Counted from the stretch's first letter, positions 36,276 through 45,867 are shown. The stretch: 64,000 nucleotides of DNA from Wukongibacter sp050859025 (GCF_050859025.1 NZ_CP138200.1:5332001-5396000); one strand, 5' to 3'. Notes: generated by a model from the letters alone, not told the origin. Numbers and translations: made by a program.

Positions 36276-37583
36276 TTATTTAAATTGTGGTAAATACTGT
36301 TTATTAGTATCTATTAGCTCATTCAATACCTTATCTGCTTTACTAAATGACGGTATTAATGGATGTATTGAAAGTGCTTGAAGTGCCACTTTCCTATCTC
36401 CATCTACACCTGCCCTTACTGTTAATAGTTCATAGGATTTCACTACCTCTATCAATCCCTTTATGCTATTTGGTGCAGCTCCTACACAGATAGGCATAGG
36501 TCCATTTTTACCAACTACAGCATTTACTTCTACAACTACATTGTTATCGATATTTGTAATAGCACCATTATTTAGAATGTTTACTGTATGGATATCCTTT
36601 TTATCATTATATATGGAATTTATTAATGAAACCGCAGCATCTGAATAATAAGCACCACCACGCTTTTCAAGCTGCTCGGGTTTTGTATTCAAGTTTTCGT
36701 CTTTATATATATCAAATAATTCCTTTTCAATCTCTTTAACTTCTACTGCCCTTGTAAGCCCCTTATTTCTGAAGCTTTCAATCTCCTCTTTAAGTATTTC
36801 TTCCTGCATATAATAATACCTATGATAAGGGCATGGTACCATTCCAAGAGACTCTAATAGTCTCGGATCCCAATCTAGATCAGGTATGTTATTCATATTT
36901 AAACCTGCTCCATCACATAATTTTTTTATTACTATATCAGTAACATCTTTACCATCTAAAAAAACTCTTTTCCCCCATACAAAATGGTTAAGTCCCATAA
37001 GCTCTATATATATTCTATTTACAGCTACATCTAAGGCTTTAGCTATGTTGTGTTTCATTGTAATTGGAACATTGCAAAGTCCAATCACCTTTACATCAGT
37101 ATATTTATTTACGACTTCAGCCATAATTCCCGCTGGGTTAGTAAAATTGATAAGCCAAGCATCCTTAGAAAGGCTTTTTATATCTTTACATATATCTAAA
37201 ATTACGGGTATAGTCCTAATAGCCTTTGCAAATCCCCCTGCTCCTGTTGTCTCTTGTCCAATTATTCCATTTTCAATGGGAATTCTTTCATCATTGGCCC
37301 TGGCATCAAGCCCTCCTACTCTGAGCTGGGTCAATACAAAGCTAGCATCTCTAATAGCCTCTTTACGGTCTGTAGTTAAAACTATCTTTGTTTTAAGCTT
37401 TGCATTTGAAATCATTCTTTTAGCTAAATTACCTACTATTTCTAATTTTTCTTTACCTTCTTCAATATCAACCAGCCAAATTTCATCTACCTTCATTTCA
37501 TTGTAGCATTTTATGAATCCATCTATAAGCTCAGGTGTATAACTACTTCCGCCACCTATGACAGCAATTTTTAATAAGTCCAT
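36276..37583 (-). CDS. GH4 6-phospho-beta-glucosidase
   Basis: A NAD- and Mn-dependent hydrolase that cleaves phosphorylated disaccharides after uptake. The Rossmann motif KIAVIGGGSSYTPEL, the metal ligands in GLCNVP and GLNHFVWG, and the family-specific INFTNPAGI are present at the expected places. Length is 435 residues. GH4 enzymes act on cellobiose-, chitobiose- or maltose-6-phosphate; the neighbours favour a cellobiose- or chitobiose-type substrate. It lies between the IIC and IIA genes of the same operon. Confidence 0.92.
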   Translation of the reverse strand: MDLLKIAVIGGGSSYTPELIDGFIKCYNEMKVDEIWLVDIEEGKEKLEIVGNLAKRMISNAKLKTKIVLTTDRKEAIRDASFVLTQLRVGGLDARANDERIPIENGIIGQETTGAGGFAKAIRTIPVILDICKDIKSLSKDAWLINFTNPAGIMAEVVNKYTDVKVIGLCNVPITMKHNIAKALDVAVNRIYIELMGLNHFVWGKRVFLDGKDVTDIVIKKLCDGAGLNMNNIPDLDWDPRLLESLGMVPCPYHRYYYMQEEILKEEIESFRNKGLTRAVEVKEIEKELFDIYKDENLNTKPEQLEKRGGAYYSDAAVSLINSIYNDKKDIHTVNILNNGAITNIDNNVVVEVNAVVGKNGPMPICVGAAPNSIKGLIEVVKSYELLTVRAGVDGDRKVALQALSIHPLIPSFSKADKVLNELIDTNKQYLPQFK

Positions 37584-37689
37584 AATGCCCCTCCGTTTTC
37601 ATTATTAGATTGTCTACTCTAATTTTTATACTATGATAGAAACTTACGTTACGGCAATCCCCTTTATTTTTTTATAAAAATCTCTATAG

Positions 37690-37732
37690 CGGGGGCTATA
37701 TCATAACACCATCTTATGAGCTTAGCCCCAGA
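37690..37732 (-). terminator. Hairpin after the IIC gene
   Basis: Minus-strand GGGGCTA ... CTCATAAG ... TTATGAT ... TAGCCCC hairpin in the 187-base gap between IIC and GH4. The T stretch comes some bases later, so it may only partly terminate and lower expression of the downstream genes. Confidence 0.5.
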
Positions 37733-37770
37733 AATCAGAAAATTTATAATTCTAAAACAATCTCAAAAAA

Positions 37771-39105
37771 CTATTTTGATTTTTCAGTATTCTCCAGCTT
37801 TTCAGCCATAATAACAAATGGCATATAAATTAAAAATCCTATTATTAAGTTAATAGCAGCAAGCAGGCCACCTCTAAGGCTACCACCTGTTGCAATTATT
37901 CCTCCAATAATAGGAGGTGATGTCCAAGGCATAGCAACGGTAGTATATGGTACAAGTCCCATACTAGTGGCCAAATAAGCTACTATAGCCAATACTACTG
38001 GACAAAGGATAAATGGAATCATAAATATTGGATTAAGCACTATAGGCATACCAAATATAACTGGTTCATTAATGTTGAAAAATGCTGGCGCCCCGCCTAA
38101 TTTAGCTATATTTCTATAATGTTTTCTTTTACTTGCAACAATTATAGCTGCAAGTAGACAAATCGTCGTTCCTGACCCTCCCATATAAACAAATGCATCA
38201 AAAAAGGGCTTTGTTACAATAAACATTGGTTTAGCGTTATTAGTAATTGCCTCAAGGTTTGCAGCTACTGCAGGTGCATTTAATGTTTGCATAAGAGGCT
38301 CAAGAATAGCTGGTCCATGTAAACCAAAGAACCATAGCAAATGGTTAAAGAATGCAATAAGTATAGCTGCACCCATAGAGCTTCCGAGTTTCATGAACGG
38401 TTCTTGAATAGTGCTTGTAATATACTCAAATAAACTAGTTCCTGTAGAATTAATAAATACTGCAACTGCCGCTGAAACTAGCATAACAATTATTGTTGGA
38501 AATAGAACCGCAAATGATCTGGCTACTGCCGGAGGTACGTTATCAGGCATTTTAATGGCAAGCTTATCGGTTTTTGTTAATCTTACAAATAGCTCGGTTG
38601 ATACTATAGCCACTATTAGTGCAACAAATAAGGCCATAGGTCCCGTAAAGGCAGAGCTTATACCATTAGCTGATAGTTGTTTACCAACAAGTTCAGCTGG
38701 AACTGCTATATCACCAACAGTCTGACCGATAGTAACATTGAAGGTCTGTGGAATAAAAATAATGAAGGAACTAAAGGAAACTAAACCCGCAGATAAAGGA
38801 TTTATATCGTAGGATTTTCCTAAATTGTAAGCGACAGTAAAGGATATAAGCATCGACATAATAGTAAAGGATCCCCATAGAATAGCAGAGCCATAGCTTT
38901 GCCAATTTTGTCCGAAAATATTAGTCATAAATGCCTGATAGGAATCATATGCCAAATAATTAATAAGTACTGCTATTGACCCTGCAATAATGAGCGGCAT
39001 AATAGCTATAAATCCATCACGAATTGCAACTAAATGTCTCTGTGTCCCTAGTTTGGCTGCGACGGGAACAAAATACTTCTCAAGAAATGCAATAATTTTC
39101 TTCAT
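37771..39105 (-). CDS. PTS lactose/cellobiose-family IIC
   Basis: The membrane channel of the disaccharide PTS. It has about ten hydrophobic segments over 444 residues and the family motifs GLHGPAILEPLMQ, GGSGTTICL and FNINEPVIFGMPIVLNP (the NEP motif for substrate binding). A strong AAGGGGG site precedes the ATG. It sits between IIB upstream and GH4 downstream. Specificity within the cellobiose/chitobiose group cannot be read from sequence alone. Confidence 0.95.
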   Translation of the reverse strand: MKKIIAFLEKYFVPVAAKLGTQRHLVAIRDGFIAIMPLIIAGSIAVLINYLAYDSYQAFMTNIFGQNWQSYGSAILWGSFTIMSMLISFTVAYNLGKSYDINPLSAGLVSFSSFIIFIPQTFNVTIGQTVGDIAVPAELVGKQLSANGISSAFTGPMALFVALIVAIVSTELFVRLTKTDKLAIKMPDNVPPAVARSFAVLFPTIIVMLVSAAVAVFINSTGTSLFEYITSTIQEPFMKLGSSMGAAILIAFFNHLLWFFGLHGPAILEPLMQTLNAPAVAANLEAITNNAKPMFIVTKPFFDAFVYMGGSGTTICLLAAIIVASKRKHYRNIAKLGGAPAFFNINEPVIFGMPIVLNPIFMIPFILCPVVLAIVAYLATSMGLVPYTTVAMPWTSPPIIGGIIATGGSLRGGLLAAINLIIGFLIYMPFVIMAEKLENTEKSK

Positions 39106-39157
39106 AAAAAAATCCCCCTTATAAAAATATTAATCCCTATTATTAACCCTTATTGGA

Positions 39158-39460
39158 TTAATCACTTAATTTTAGTGCATTTTCAAGAACTGCCTTACCA
39201 TTCATTGTTCCATAATTGATACTATCAATAACTGCAACATGAATTCCCTTTGGATTCATTTTTTCTTTCATTTTATTAAGTAAGAACCTAACCTGTGGTC
39301 CTAAGAGAACGATGTCTATATTCTTCTGATTTTTTACGTCATCCTGAGCTACAGCAAAAATTTCAACTTCTATATTTTGTTCCGATGCAGCAGCTTGCAT
39401 TTTTGTAACTAGAAGGCTGGTTGACATACCGGCAGAACATACCAGCATTATTCTTTTCAT
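39158..39460 (-). CDS. PTS lactose/cellobiose-family IIB
   Basis: A 100-residue protein with the N-terminal phosphocysteine loop MLVCSAGMSTSLLV (Cys8) and the compact alpha/beta fold of the cellobiose/chitobiose IIB family. It carries phosphate from the separate IIA to the sugar at IIC. It lies 52 bases before the IIC gene with an AAGGGAG site. Confidence 0.95.
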   Translation of the reverse strand: MKRIMLVCSAGMSTSLLVTKMQAAASEQNIEVEIFAVAQDDVKNQKNIDIVLLGPQVRFLLNKMKEKMNPKGIHVAVIDSINYGTMNGKAVLENALKLSD

Positions 39461-39530
39461 ATTTAATTCTCCCTTTCAGCCACGTCTTATTTAAATTCTT
39501 TATATAATTCAAATCTTCCACAATTGATAT

Positions 39531-40451
39531 TTATTTTGCACCCCTATATTCCTCAGTAGCTAGTGCTAGCGCTCCCATGACAGCGTTTTCCTTAGGCAGG
39601 TGAATACGTATATCTGAATGTATTTTCTTCATTTCTTGTATAAAAAGCTTCCTTATAATTTCTGATTTTAAAAAGATACTACCACTTAAGCCCAATGAAA
39701 AATCTTCTTCTTTCATTTTCTTTGCCAAACAATCTATCATACTGCATAAATCCTTAACTGCAATGTCGATAACTCTATTTGCAACTCTATCAATTTCATA
39801 CAAATCAATTATACAGGGTGCCAGCTTTGCTATATCATGCTTCTTTGTATTAGTATCATATATAAATGTAATAAGTTCATCTATATGTGACAAATTAAGT
39901 TTATCCTTTATAGATTGCCATATTTTAGTATCTTCTTCTCTACCATCATAGCTTTCCATTATCTTCTTTAATCCATCTCTTGCAATTGCATATCCACTTC
40001 CTGCATCATCAATGATATGGCCCCAGCCGCCAACTCGATGTTTCTCTCCATTTTTGTCTATCCCAAAGGCGATAGAACCTGTACCACTAACGAGTATAGC
40101 TCCTCTTTTGCTTCCATTTGCTCCAACAAGGGCAATAACAGAATCATTGTATATCTGCAAAACATTTTTATATCCAATATCTCTAAATACTTTTTCAATA
40201 GCTTTTTCGTCTGACTTGCAGTCTATTCCAGCTCCTCCTATACATATACCCTTGATCTTTTCAATAGTTATATCTTGACTTTCTATAAAAAATTTAAATA
40301 TTTCTTGAAGCTCTAATCTAACCTTTTCAATCCCTACGCTATGATAGTTAGTAGAGCCTACTTCAATTGCTTCAATAATATTCTTTTTTTCATTTCCTAG
40401 ATAGGCTAATGTTTTAGTTCCTCCTCCATCAATCCCTATATAGTATTGCAT
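39531..40451 (-). CDS. BadF/N-acetylglucosamine kinase-family sugar kinase
   Basis: An ASKHA-fold kinase of 306 residues. The N-terminal phosphate loop YIGIDGGGTKTLAYLG, the ILVSGTGSIAFG motif and the GGWGHIIDDAGSGYAIARDG segment are those of N-acetylglucosamine kinase-like enzymes. It would phosphorylate the free (amino)sugar released when GH4 or MupG splits the imported phospho-disaccharide. ATG 40451 lies next to GGAGGG; an upstream start would add 12 residues without support. It follows the HPr gene closely. Confidence 0.9.
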   Translation of the reverse strand: MQYYIGIDGGGTKTLAYLGNEKKNIIEAIEVGSTNYHSVGIEKVRLELQEIFKFFIESQDITIEKIKGICIGGAGIDCKSDEKAIEKVFRDIGYKNVLQIYNDSVIALVGANGSKRGAILVSGTGSIAFGIDKNGEKHRVGGWGHIIDDAGSGYAIARDGLKKIMESYDGREEDTKIWQSIKDKLNLSHIDELITFIYDTNTKKHDIAKLAPCIIDLYEIDRVANRVIDIAVKDLCSMIDCLAKKMKEEDFSLGLSGSIFLKSEIIRKLFIQEMKKIHSDIRIHLPKENAVMGALALATEEYRGAK

Positions 40452-40479
40452 ATAACCCTCCTTTCCTGTGGATTTGAAA

Positions 40480-40746
40480 TTATTCATGGATGAGTATTTC
40501 GTTAAATAGTATCTTTATCTCATTAATTGCATCTACTTCATCACGTCCATCTGCTATAATCTCTAACCTATCACCATTTAATGCTGCCATACCTAAGATA
40601 CCTAAAATACTCTTTCCATCTATTGCCCTGCCATCCTTTTTTATTGTTATATTTGATACAAAGTTATTAGCAGTCTTAACCAGTAAACTAGCTGGTCTTG
40701 CATGTAGGCCTGATTTACTATTCACTACCACAGTTAATTTTTCCAT
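40480..40746 (-). CDS. HPr-family phosphocarrier protein
   Basis: An 88-residue HPr with the phospho-histidine in SGLHARPA (His15) and the regulatory serine region KSILGILGM (Ser46). Because it is the first gene of an inducible PTS operon and not next to ptsI, it is probably a second, pathway-linked HPr rather than the housekeeping one. The sigma-54 promoter lies about 50 bases upstream. Confidence 0.93.
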   Translation of the reverse strand: MEKLTVVVNSKSGLHARPASLLVKTANNFVSNITIKKDGRAIDGKSILGILGMAALNGDRLEIIADGRDEVDAINEIKILFNEILIHE

Positions 40747-40792
40747 TTTCAGATTAACACCCTCCTTTCTTCCAAATTATGTTTATTTATAT

Positions 40793-40809
40793 AAGCAGGA
40801 TTCATGCCA
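40793..40809 (-). promoter_or_regulatory. Sigma-54 (-24/-12) promoter
   Basis: On the minus strand TGGCATGAATCCTGCTT matches TGGCAC-N5-TTGCA with the required GG-N10-GC spacing. It lies about 50 bases upstream of the HPr gene, and a sigma-54 activator gene is adjacent. Confidence 0.85.
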
Positions 40810-40938
40810 TATTTTTTCAAAAATAGTAATTTTTTTATTTTGTTTTTCATAAGCTATCATACATCCCAGTGTTCAAGCTAATTCTATAAGATAAATATAT
40901 TGGAAGCCCCTAAAAATTTCATAAATATGCCTACAAAA

Positions 40939-40996
40939 AAACAGTGTAAAACAATAGAAATATAATTACACACTGTTTTACACTGTTTACACAGTA
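40939..40996 (-). promoter_or_regulatory. Upstream activator sites for the LevR-like regulator
   Basis: Three or four copies of the half-site ACAGTGT/ACACTGT occur here (AAACAGTGTAAAAC; ACACACTGTTTTACACTGTT; TACACAGTA), 130-190 bases upstream of the -24/-12 promoter. That is the normal enhancer distance for sigma-54 activators. Confidence 0.7.
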
Positions 40997-41003
40997 TTGA
41001 CTT

Positions 41004-43697
41004 TTATATGGATTCATTATTTGATAAAAACATTTTACAAATATAGGCTAGTTCATTTTCTCCAATCTCAATATTGTATTTTTCCTCTAATAATTTCAAA
41101 CAATTTTTTACAATTATAAGCTCTCTGCTGTATTGGTTCTTAAAAGCCTTTAAATCATTAAAAGTAGTTTCTTTTCCACCACTACTTAATTTATCAATTA
41201 GAAAAATCATATGCAGTATTATACCCATTTTAACTTCATCTACCACTATGATATTTAAGCTTCTCTCTATCTCATCAATCAAATATCTTACAACATCTAT
41301 GATTTTTTCACTATCAATCGACGTCATATGCTCCTTTAGAGATTTTCCAACATTAAGATATGTTTCCTCTTTTTTTATTATTTCTTCAATCTTCTTTACT
41401 CCCAAACCATTTAACACTTCCGTTGCTGATATAAAGGGTATATTATTTACATGAATATCTATGGTACTGACAACAGCTAATATTTTATTCTTCTCCTTAT
41501 ATTGATCTATTCTACATAAAAACTCTCTTCGATCTAGAATGTTTAATGGAATAATTTCTATACTCTCTTTCTCATATAATTTTTCCTCTATAATTCTCTT
41601 TAATCTTTCCGATGCTCCCTCACCTGTAAAACATGCAGTGATTATTATATTTTTCTTATTTATATTTTTCTTTCTTGCAGAAGGCCTGCTGTAAAAATTA
41701 ATTTCTCTGCAGGTTGTATAAATATCATTAAGCTCTCGTCCTAAAACGGCTTTTCTACAGGCATCAATAACGACAGGCGTACTAACCATATCAATAGTTT
41801 TTACTATTATACCTGTTTCTTCGTATATTATATCTCCAAAATTAATAAGGGAACCCATATCAACCATTAGTACTACTCCCTTTCCCTTATCTATCTCTTT
41901 TACATATTGCTTTGCGGTTTCATACATAGCTTGGGGCTTCATACTCAAAGGCATATCCAAGGCTACTGCGTGTTCTACTCCAACTAAGGTATTAGCTACC
42001 TCTACCATACTGCTTGCCGTGGTATTTCCATGCATAATAACCAGAATTCCAACCTTAGGGCTTTCATCACCACCGATATCCAGGATATTAGAGGCTAAAA
42101 ACATTGTCAAATAACCTATCTCATCAAGGGGGATTTCAACATTAAATCTACTATCTATAATTTTAGCTATTTCCATTGCAACAAGAAATTCATCTGAATA
42201 TCCGACTCGAATCAAATTTAATTTGGGATGATATATCTTATTTCCATTTTTAATTCTTTCGATGCATCCATGCAGATGAAGTGACAAGCCAAGATATATC
42301 TTTTCATCATATTTCCTTTTTAGTCTTTTCCCAGCTAAATTTAGTATCTCATCAACCAATTCTAAAATTTCCATATCAACAATTTTTGATATCTCTTTAT
42401 CTCTAATTTTTTTTGGAAGGTCTCCGATATACTTTTGAAAATGGCTTTCAATGTCAATATTTATTATCTGATTTATCTCTTCATCTCTCATTCCTGTATC
42501 CTTTAGGGACTGAAATTTTTTCTCAATTATATCATAAAAGTCTTCATTCTCTTGGTATTGCTGAATTATGCTATTAGTTTTATCGTCTTTGTAATGAAAC
42601 CTAAGAATGTCTTCTTTACTTTTAAAGCTATAATCAATTTCTTTTCTATTTTCCTGTATTTTCATCAGACCTTTTCTTACATGTTGGGGAAGGTCTGTTT
42701 GTGTTATCAATATATAATCCTCTTTCCTTGATTTATAGTTTACAAAGGCTTTAGCACAGGCTAGCTGAATATCACTTTTGAGCTGTCCAATATTATTGGG
42801 GCAATCGTATAATAGTAAGGAAATAAGTGAGTCTTTGTTTATATAAATGCTTTTACCTATTCGTTTTGACTCTTGTTTGATAAAGGCTTCAACTAACTGA
42901 TGTCTTTCCACCATCCCTCGGTCTCTTAACGAAGGTAAGGTAATAGTCATTGGAATTCTTCTAGTAAATGTTTTAAGAAGATATGACTTAGGGTCTTCAG
43001 TTGTTGCAGCAATAATCTGTACATCTACATATATAACTTTTTCAGTTTCTCCCAAGGGTCTAAAAAAGCCTTTATCAATGTATGTAAACAACATTTCCTG
43101 CCCCTGTGGTGACAATCTATGAACTTCATCAAGAAATAAAATTCCCCCATGAGCTTTCTTTAAAAGACCTTCCTTATCTCTTTCCGCTCCAGTATAGGCT
43201 CCCTTTTTTACTCCAAAAATTTGAGCCATAACCAGTTGAGGATTATTAGCATAATCTGCACAATTAAATTGAATAAAAGAAGCATCTTCCTTAATTGCTT
43301 TCCTTGAAAATTGGTACATTAATTCTGCAAACATTGATTTCCCTACACCGGTTTCTCCCAAAATCAATGTATGAAGCCCACTTGGAGGATACAACATAGC
43401 TGCCATAGCCTGTTGAATAGGGACCTGCAAACTTAATTGAGCTCCAATAATCTCATTTAAGCTATTTTCAATTTCAATATTTCTATCATCGACTCCCTTA
43501 ACCTTTTTAGATTTATATAGAACAGGTCTTCCATCTATCTTCTGGACTTTATTTTCTTTATAAAGCTGATTTAAATATCTGCTAATATTGGCTCTATCAG
43601 TATTTAGGACTTCACTTATTTCATTAGCAGAAATACCTCTTCTTGTTCCCTCTTCTAATTTAACTAAAGTCTCATAAACCTGATTAACCTTCTTCAT
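41004..43697 (-). CDS. LevR/CelR-type sigma-54 activator with PRDs and PTS domains
   Basis: An 897-residue regulator. The N-terminal winged helix (about 1-62) binds DNA. An AAA+ domain (about 85-320) has Walker A GETGVGKS (114-121), the sigma-54 contact loop GAYTGA (166-171) and Walker B GILFLDE. A first PRD follows (about 440-555, HLHGCIERI). An EIIA-Man-like domain comes next (about 560-690, VIMHGNTTASSM), then an EIIB-like stretch and a C-terminal PRD (about 790-897). PTS-dependent phosphorylation would switch it on when its sugar is present. It directly precedes the UAS and promoter of the PTS operon it most likely activates. Confidence 0.95.
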   Translation of the reverse strand: MKKVNQVYETLVKLEEGTRRGISANEISEVLNTDRANISRYLNQLYKENKVQKIDGRPVLYKSKKVKGVDDRNIEIENSLNEIIGAQLSLQVPIQQAMAAMLYPPSGLHTLILGETGVGKSMFAELMYQFSRKAIKEDASFIQFNCADYANNPQLVMAQIFGVKKGAYTGAERDKEGLLKKAHGGILFLDEVHRLSPQGQEMLFTYIDKGFFRPLGETEKVIYVDVQIIAATTEDPKSYLLKTFTRRIPMTITLPSLRDRGMVERHQLVEAFIKQESKRIGKSIYINKDSLISLLLYDCPNNIGQLKSDIQLACAKAFVNYKSRKEDYILITQTDLPQHVRKGLMKIQENRKEIDYSFKSKEDILRFHYKDDKTNSIIQQYQENEDFYDIIEKKFQSLKDTGMRDEEINQIINIDIESHFQKYIGDLPKKIRDKEISKIVDMEILELVDEILNLAGKRLKRKYDEKIYLGLSLHLHGCIERIKNGNKIYHPKLNLIRVGYSDEFLVAMEIAKIIDSRFNVEIPLDEIGYLTMFLASNILDIGGDESPKVGILVIMHGNTTASSMVEVANTLVGVEHAVALDMPLSMKPQAMYETAKQYVKEIDKGKGVVLMVDMGSLINFGDIIYEETGIIVKTIDMVSTPVVIDACRKAVLGRELNDIYTTCREINFYSRPSARKKNINKKNIIITACFTGEGASERLKRIIEEKLYEKESIEIIPLNILDRREFLCRIDQYKEKNKILAVVSTIDIHVNNIPFISATEVLNGLGVKKIEEIIKKEETYLNVGKSLKEHMTSIDSEKIIDVVRYLIDEIERSLNIIVVDEVKMGIILHMIFLIDKLSSGGKETTFNDLKAFKNQYSRELIIVKNCLKLLEEKYNIEIGENELAYICKMFLSNNESI

Positions 43698-43946
43698 AAT
43701 GTCTCTCCTTAAATTACTATTTTTTTTAATATCTTACAATAAAATACTTTAATTTTCAAATGTCTTAAATTTTTAAACTTTAATCTTTTTATATCATAGT
43801 TCCTATTATAAAGCTATATGGCAAAAGAAATTTTCAATTATTGATATGCAACATTAAGATTTAAAATAAATTTTTATAGAAATAATGAACGCTTCTACAT
43901 TTTTCTATGAAAATTTATTTAACCTTGAAGTTGCTTATATATAATA

Positions 43947-44141
43947 AAGAGTAGGATTATCCTACTCTCAGATTGTTGACAAAGTCAACAAGATGATAGA
44001 CTGCTGAGAAATCTGAATTTCGAGACGTGCTGAAAGCAAGAGACCGCAGCGTATACAGACATACGTAAGGGTTCTTGCTTGAAGCAACAACGAAGAAATT
44101 CGGGTTTGTCAGCAGTCTGAAGAGTAGGATTATCCTACTCT
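43947..44141. mobile_element. 151-bp structured element flanked by 22-bp direct repeats
   Basis: Identical 22-bp copies (AAGAGTAGGAT, then TATCCTACTCT; 43947-43968 and 44120-44141), each itself a palindrome, flank a 151-bp insert. The insert has terminal inverted repeats CAGATTGTTGACAAA and, read from the other end, CAGACTGCTGACAAA. Internal stems include AAGCAAGA/TTCTTGCTT and GCGTAT/ATACGT. It looks like a small mobile or ncRNA-like element inserted into a terminator. It is the main content of the gap 43698-44206. Confidence 0.65.
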
Positions 44142-44206
44142 AATATAAATGATAAATATTTAAATAATTTCATTAAGCATGATATACATAAACCCTATAA
44201 GCTTGC

Positions 44207-44551
44207 TTATTTATACCTGTACAGCACTACTTCTATGGTGTCTTCACCAATATCAATCTCTGCCTTATCGGTCATCATTCCCACTAAGGTAAGTTCAGTA
44301 TCAACATCACAGTCACCTGCTAATTCCCAATAATACTCTTCCATTTCCTCTTGCTTATCACATTTTAAGTATCTCACTAGCTTTTCTATTTTTTTATTGT
44401 CCTTTATAGTGTAATTACATTTCAAGAAGATTTTATAATAGTCGCTTTTCTCTTTCAAATCAATATTGATATCCGTAGCACCCATAGTAAAAAAATAGGT
44501 TATCAATTCATCGACTATCTTTGAGATTCTTTTTTTATTATGCTTCATCAT
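44207..44551 (-). CDS. Small protein coupled to DUF1576 gene, 114 residues
   Basis: An acidic, soluble protein with alternating helix and strand (MGATDINIDLKEKSDYYKIF; ELTLVGMMTDKAEIDIGEDT). Its start overlaps the stop of the DUF1576 gene by four bases, so the two are translated together. I do not recognise a family and propose no function beyond partnership with the membrane protein. Confidence 0.75.
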   Translation of the reverse strand: MMKHNKKRISKIVDELITYFFTMGATDINIDLKEKSDYYKIFLKCNYTIKDNKKIEKLVRYLKCDKQEEMEEYYWELAGDCDVDTELTLVGMMTDKAEIDIGEDTIEVVLYRYK

Positions 44552-45819
44552 ATTTCATCCTTTCTAAAGGCTTCAATTATAGGTACTAAAATAGCTGCGA
44601 CTATACCAGCAGCAAATCCATTATTGTACAAATTTAACCCTCCATGTAATACTCCAACATTAAGAACCACTGATGAATGTATAAAAGCTGCAATGACTCC
44701 GTATTGCCATCCAAATTCACCAGCTATTGGTGCTAATGCAGTTCCAAATAGGGCAGCCAATAATATAGCTGGATCATTGATGCTCCATATTTTTGTTAGG
44801 GCTCCTATCAACACTCCCAGAAATATAGGTAATATATTCTTTGGGTGTTTACCAAATCCTCCAAATCCTGCAACAGTCAATATCCCTCCCATTGTAGGCC
44901 CATTTAAATCCCCTCTTACAAGCAATACATAGCTTGTTGCAATTATACCATTAATTCCAACATTAATTAAGGTGGGAGGAAAACCTTCTAGCATTACGAA
45001 ATCAGCCACAAGTCTTCCAGAATAATTCATGATATTCCCTAGATTCTTAAAGGATTTATCATTTAGATAAAAACCGATACCGATCATGAATAGAAATATT
45101 AGGTATAGATATATGCTTAATATTTTATTATTTCCCGTTGTCCAAATAAACCTTGGATTTGGTAAGAACCCATAGGATTTAAAGATTGAAACGAATATGG
45201 TTCCTATCATTCCACAGGTAAAACCAATATTATATAGGTTAAATCCTTGATGTACTCTCAGCAGATAGGAGGATAGAGGTGGTAATATAAATCCAATGCT
45301 TAATCCCACTAGAACCCCTAATGTTACTCTAATCAAAACTGGAGCCGTTGTACTAAACATTATTTCTGTCACAAAGGGTGCTATGGCAGTTCCAAATAGT
45401 GCTATATAAATATACTTTGAGAACTTTTCCTTTTGAACTCTTGAGTATAAATATACACCTATTACTATAAACCATACATTAAAGAGATTCTTCCCAAAGA
45501 AAGCAAATCCTGCAATTAGAAATAAAGATGCAATAGTTGCTCCATTAAAATTAATTTTTAGCCTATAAAGTATATAGAGAAATATTAATGTAAGTAGCCC
45601 TGAATTCACAAAGGCTGCTCCCATTCCTCCAAGACCTATGTAATCTGTTATTAATGTATCGGGTTCCTTTAGTATTGTATATACTCCTTTAAATATTTCC
45701 TTTGGTGTATCAACAAAAAAACCAAATAGAACTAAGGAAAGAGCAAATAAAGTCATAATCATATACCTAATATTATTTGCTTTTTTTCTTTGTACGTCAA
45801 TACTATTAATTGATTTCAT
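44548..45819 (-). CDS. DUF1576 membrane protein
   Basis: A 423-residue integral membrane protein with about twelve hydrophobic segments. It contains a repeated pattern: GFTCGMIGTIFVS and NNGFAAGIVAAILVP; ISFGTAIAPF- and LFGTALAPIAGE-like stretches occur in each half, suggesting an internal duplication like that of transporters. The family has no known function. ATG 45819 has GGGAGGGG upstream, whereas the longer frame to 45855 would start inside that site. It is followed by the coupled 114-residue gene. Confidence 0.85.
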   Translation of the reverse strand: MKSINSIDVQRKKANNIRYMIMTLFALSLVLFGFFVDTPKEIFKGVYTILKEPDTLITDYIGLGGMGAAFVNSGLLTLIFLYILYRLKINFNGATIASLFLIAGFAFFGKNLFNVWFIVIGVYLYSRVQKEKFSKYIYIALFGTAIAPFVTEIMFSTTAPVLIRVTLGVLVGLSIGFILPPLSSYLLRVHQGFNLYNIGFTCGMIGTIFVSIFKSYGFLPNPRFIWTTGNNKILSIYLYLIFLFMIGIGFYLNDKSFKNLGNIMNYSGRLVADFVMLEGFPPTLINVGINGIIATSYVLLVRGDLNGPTMGGILTVAGFGGFGKHPKNILPIFLGVLIGALTKIWSINDPAILLAALFGTALAPIAGEFGWQYGVIAAFIHSSVVLNVGVLHGGLNLYNNGFAAGIVAAILVPIIEAFRKDEI

Positions 45820-45867
45820 CAATAATACCCCTCCCATTTTTTTATTTCCAATCAAAAAATCTACTTA

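Noticed and set aside
43947..44141. Palindromic direct repeats as a CRISPR array
   Set aside because: Only two repeats, a 151-bp structured interval and no cas genes nearby.
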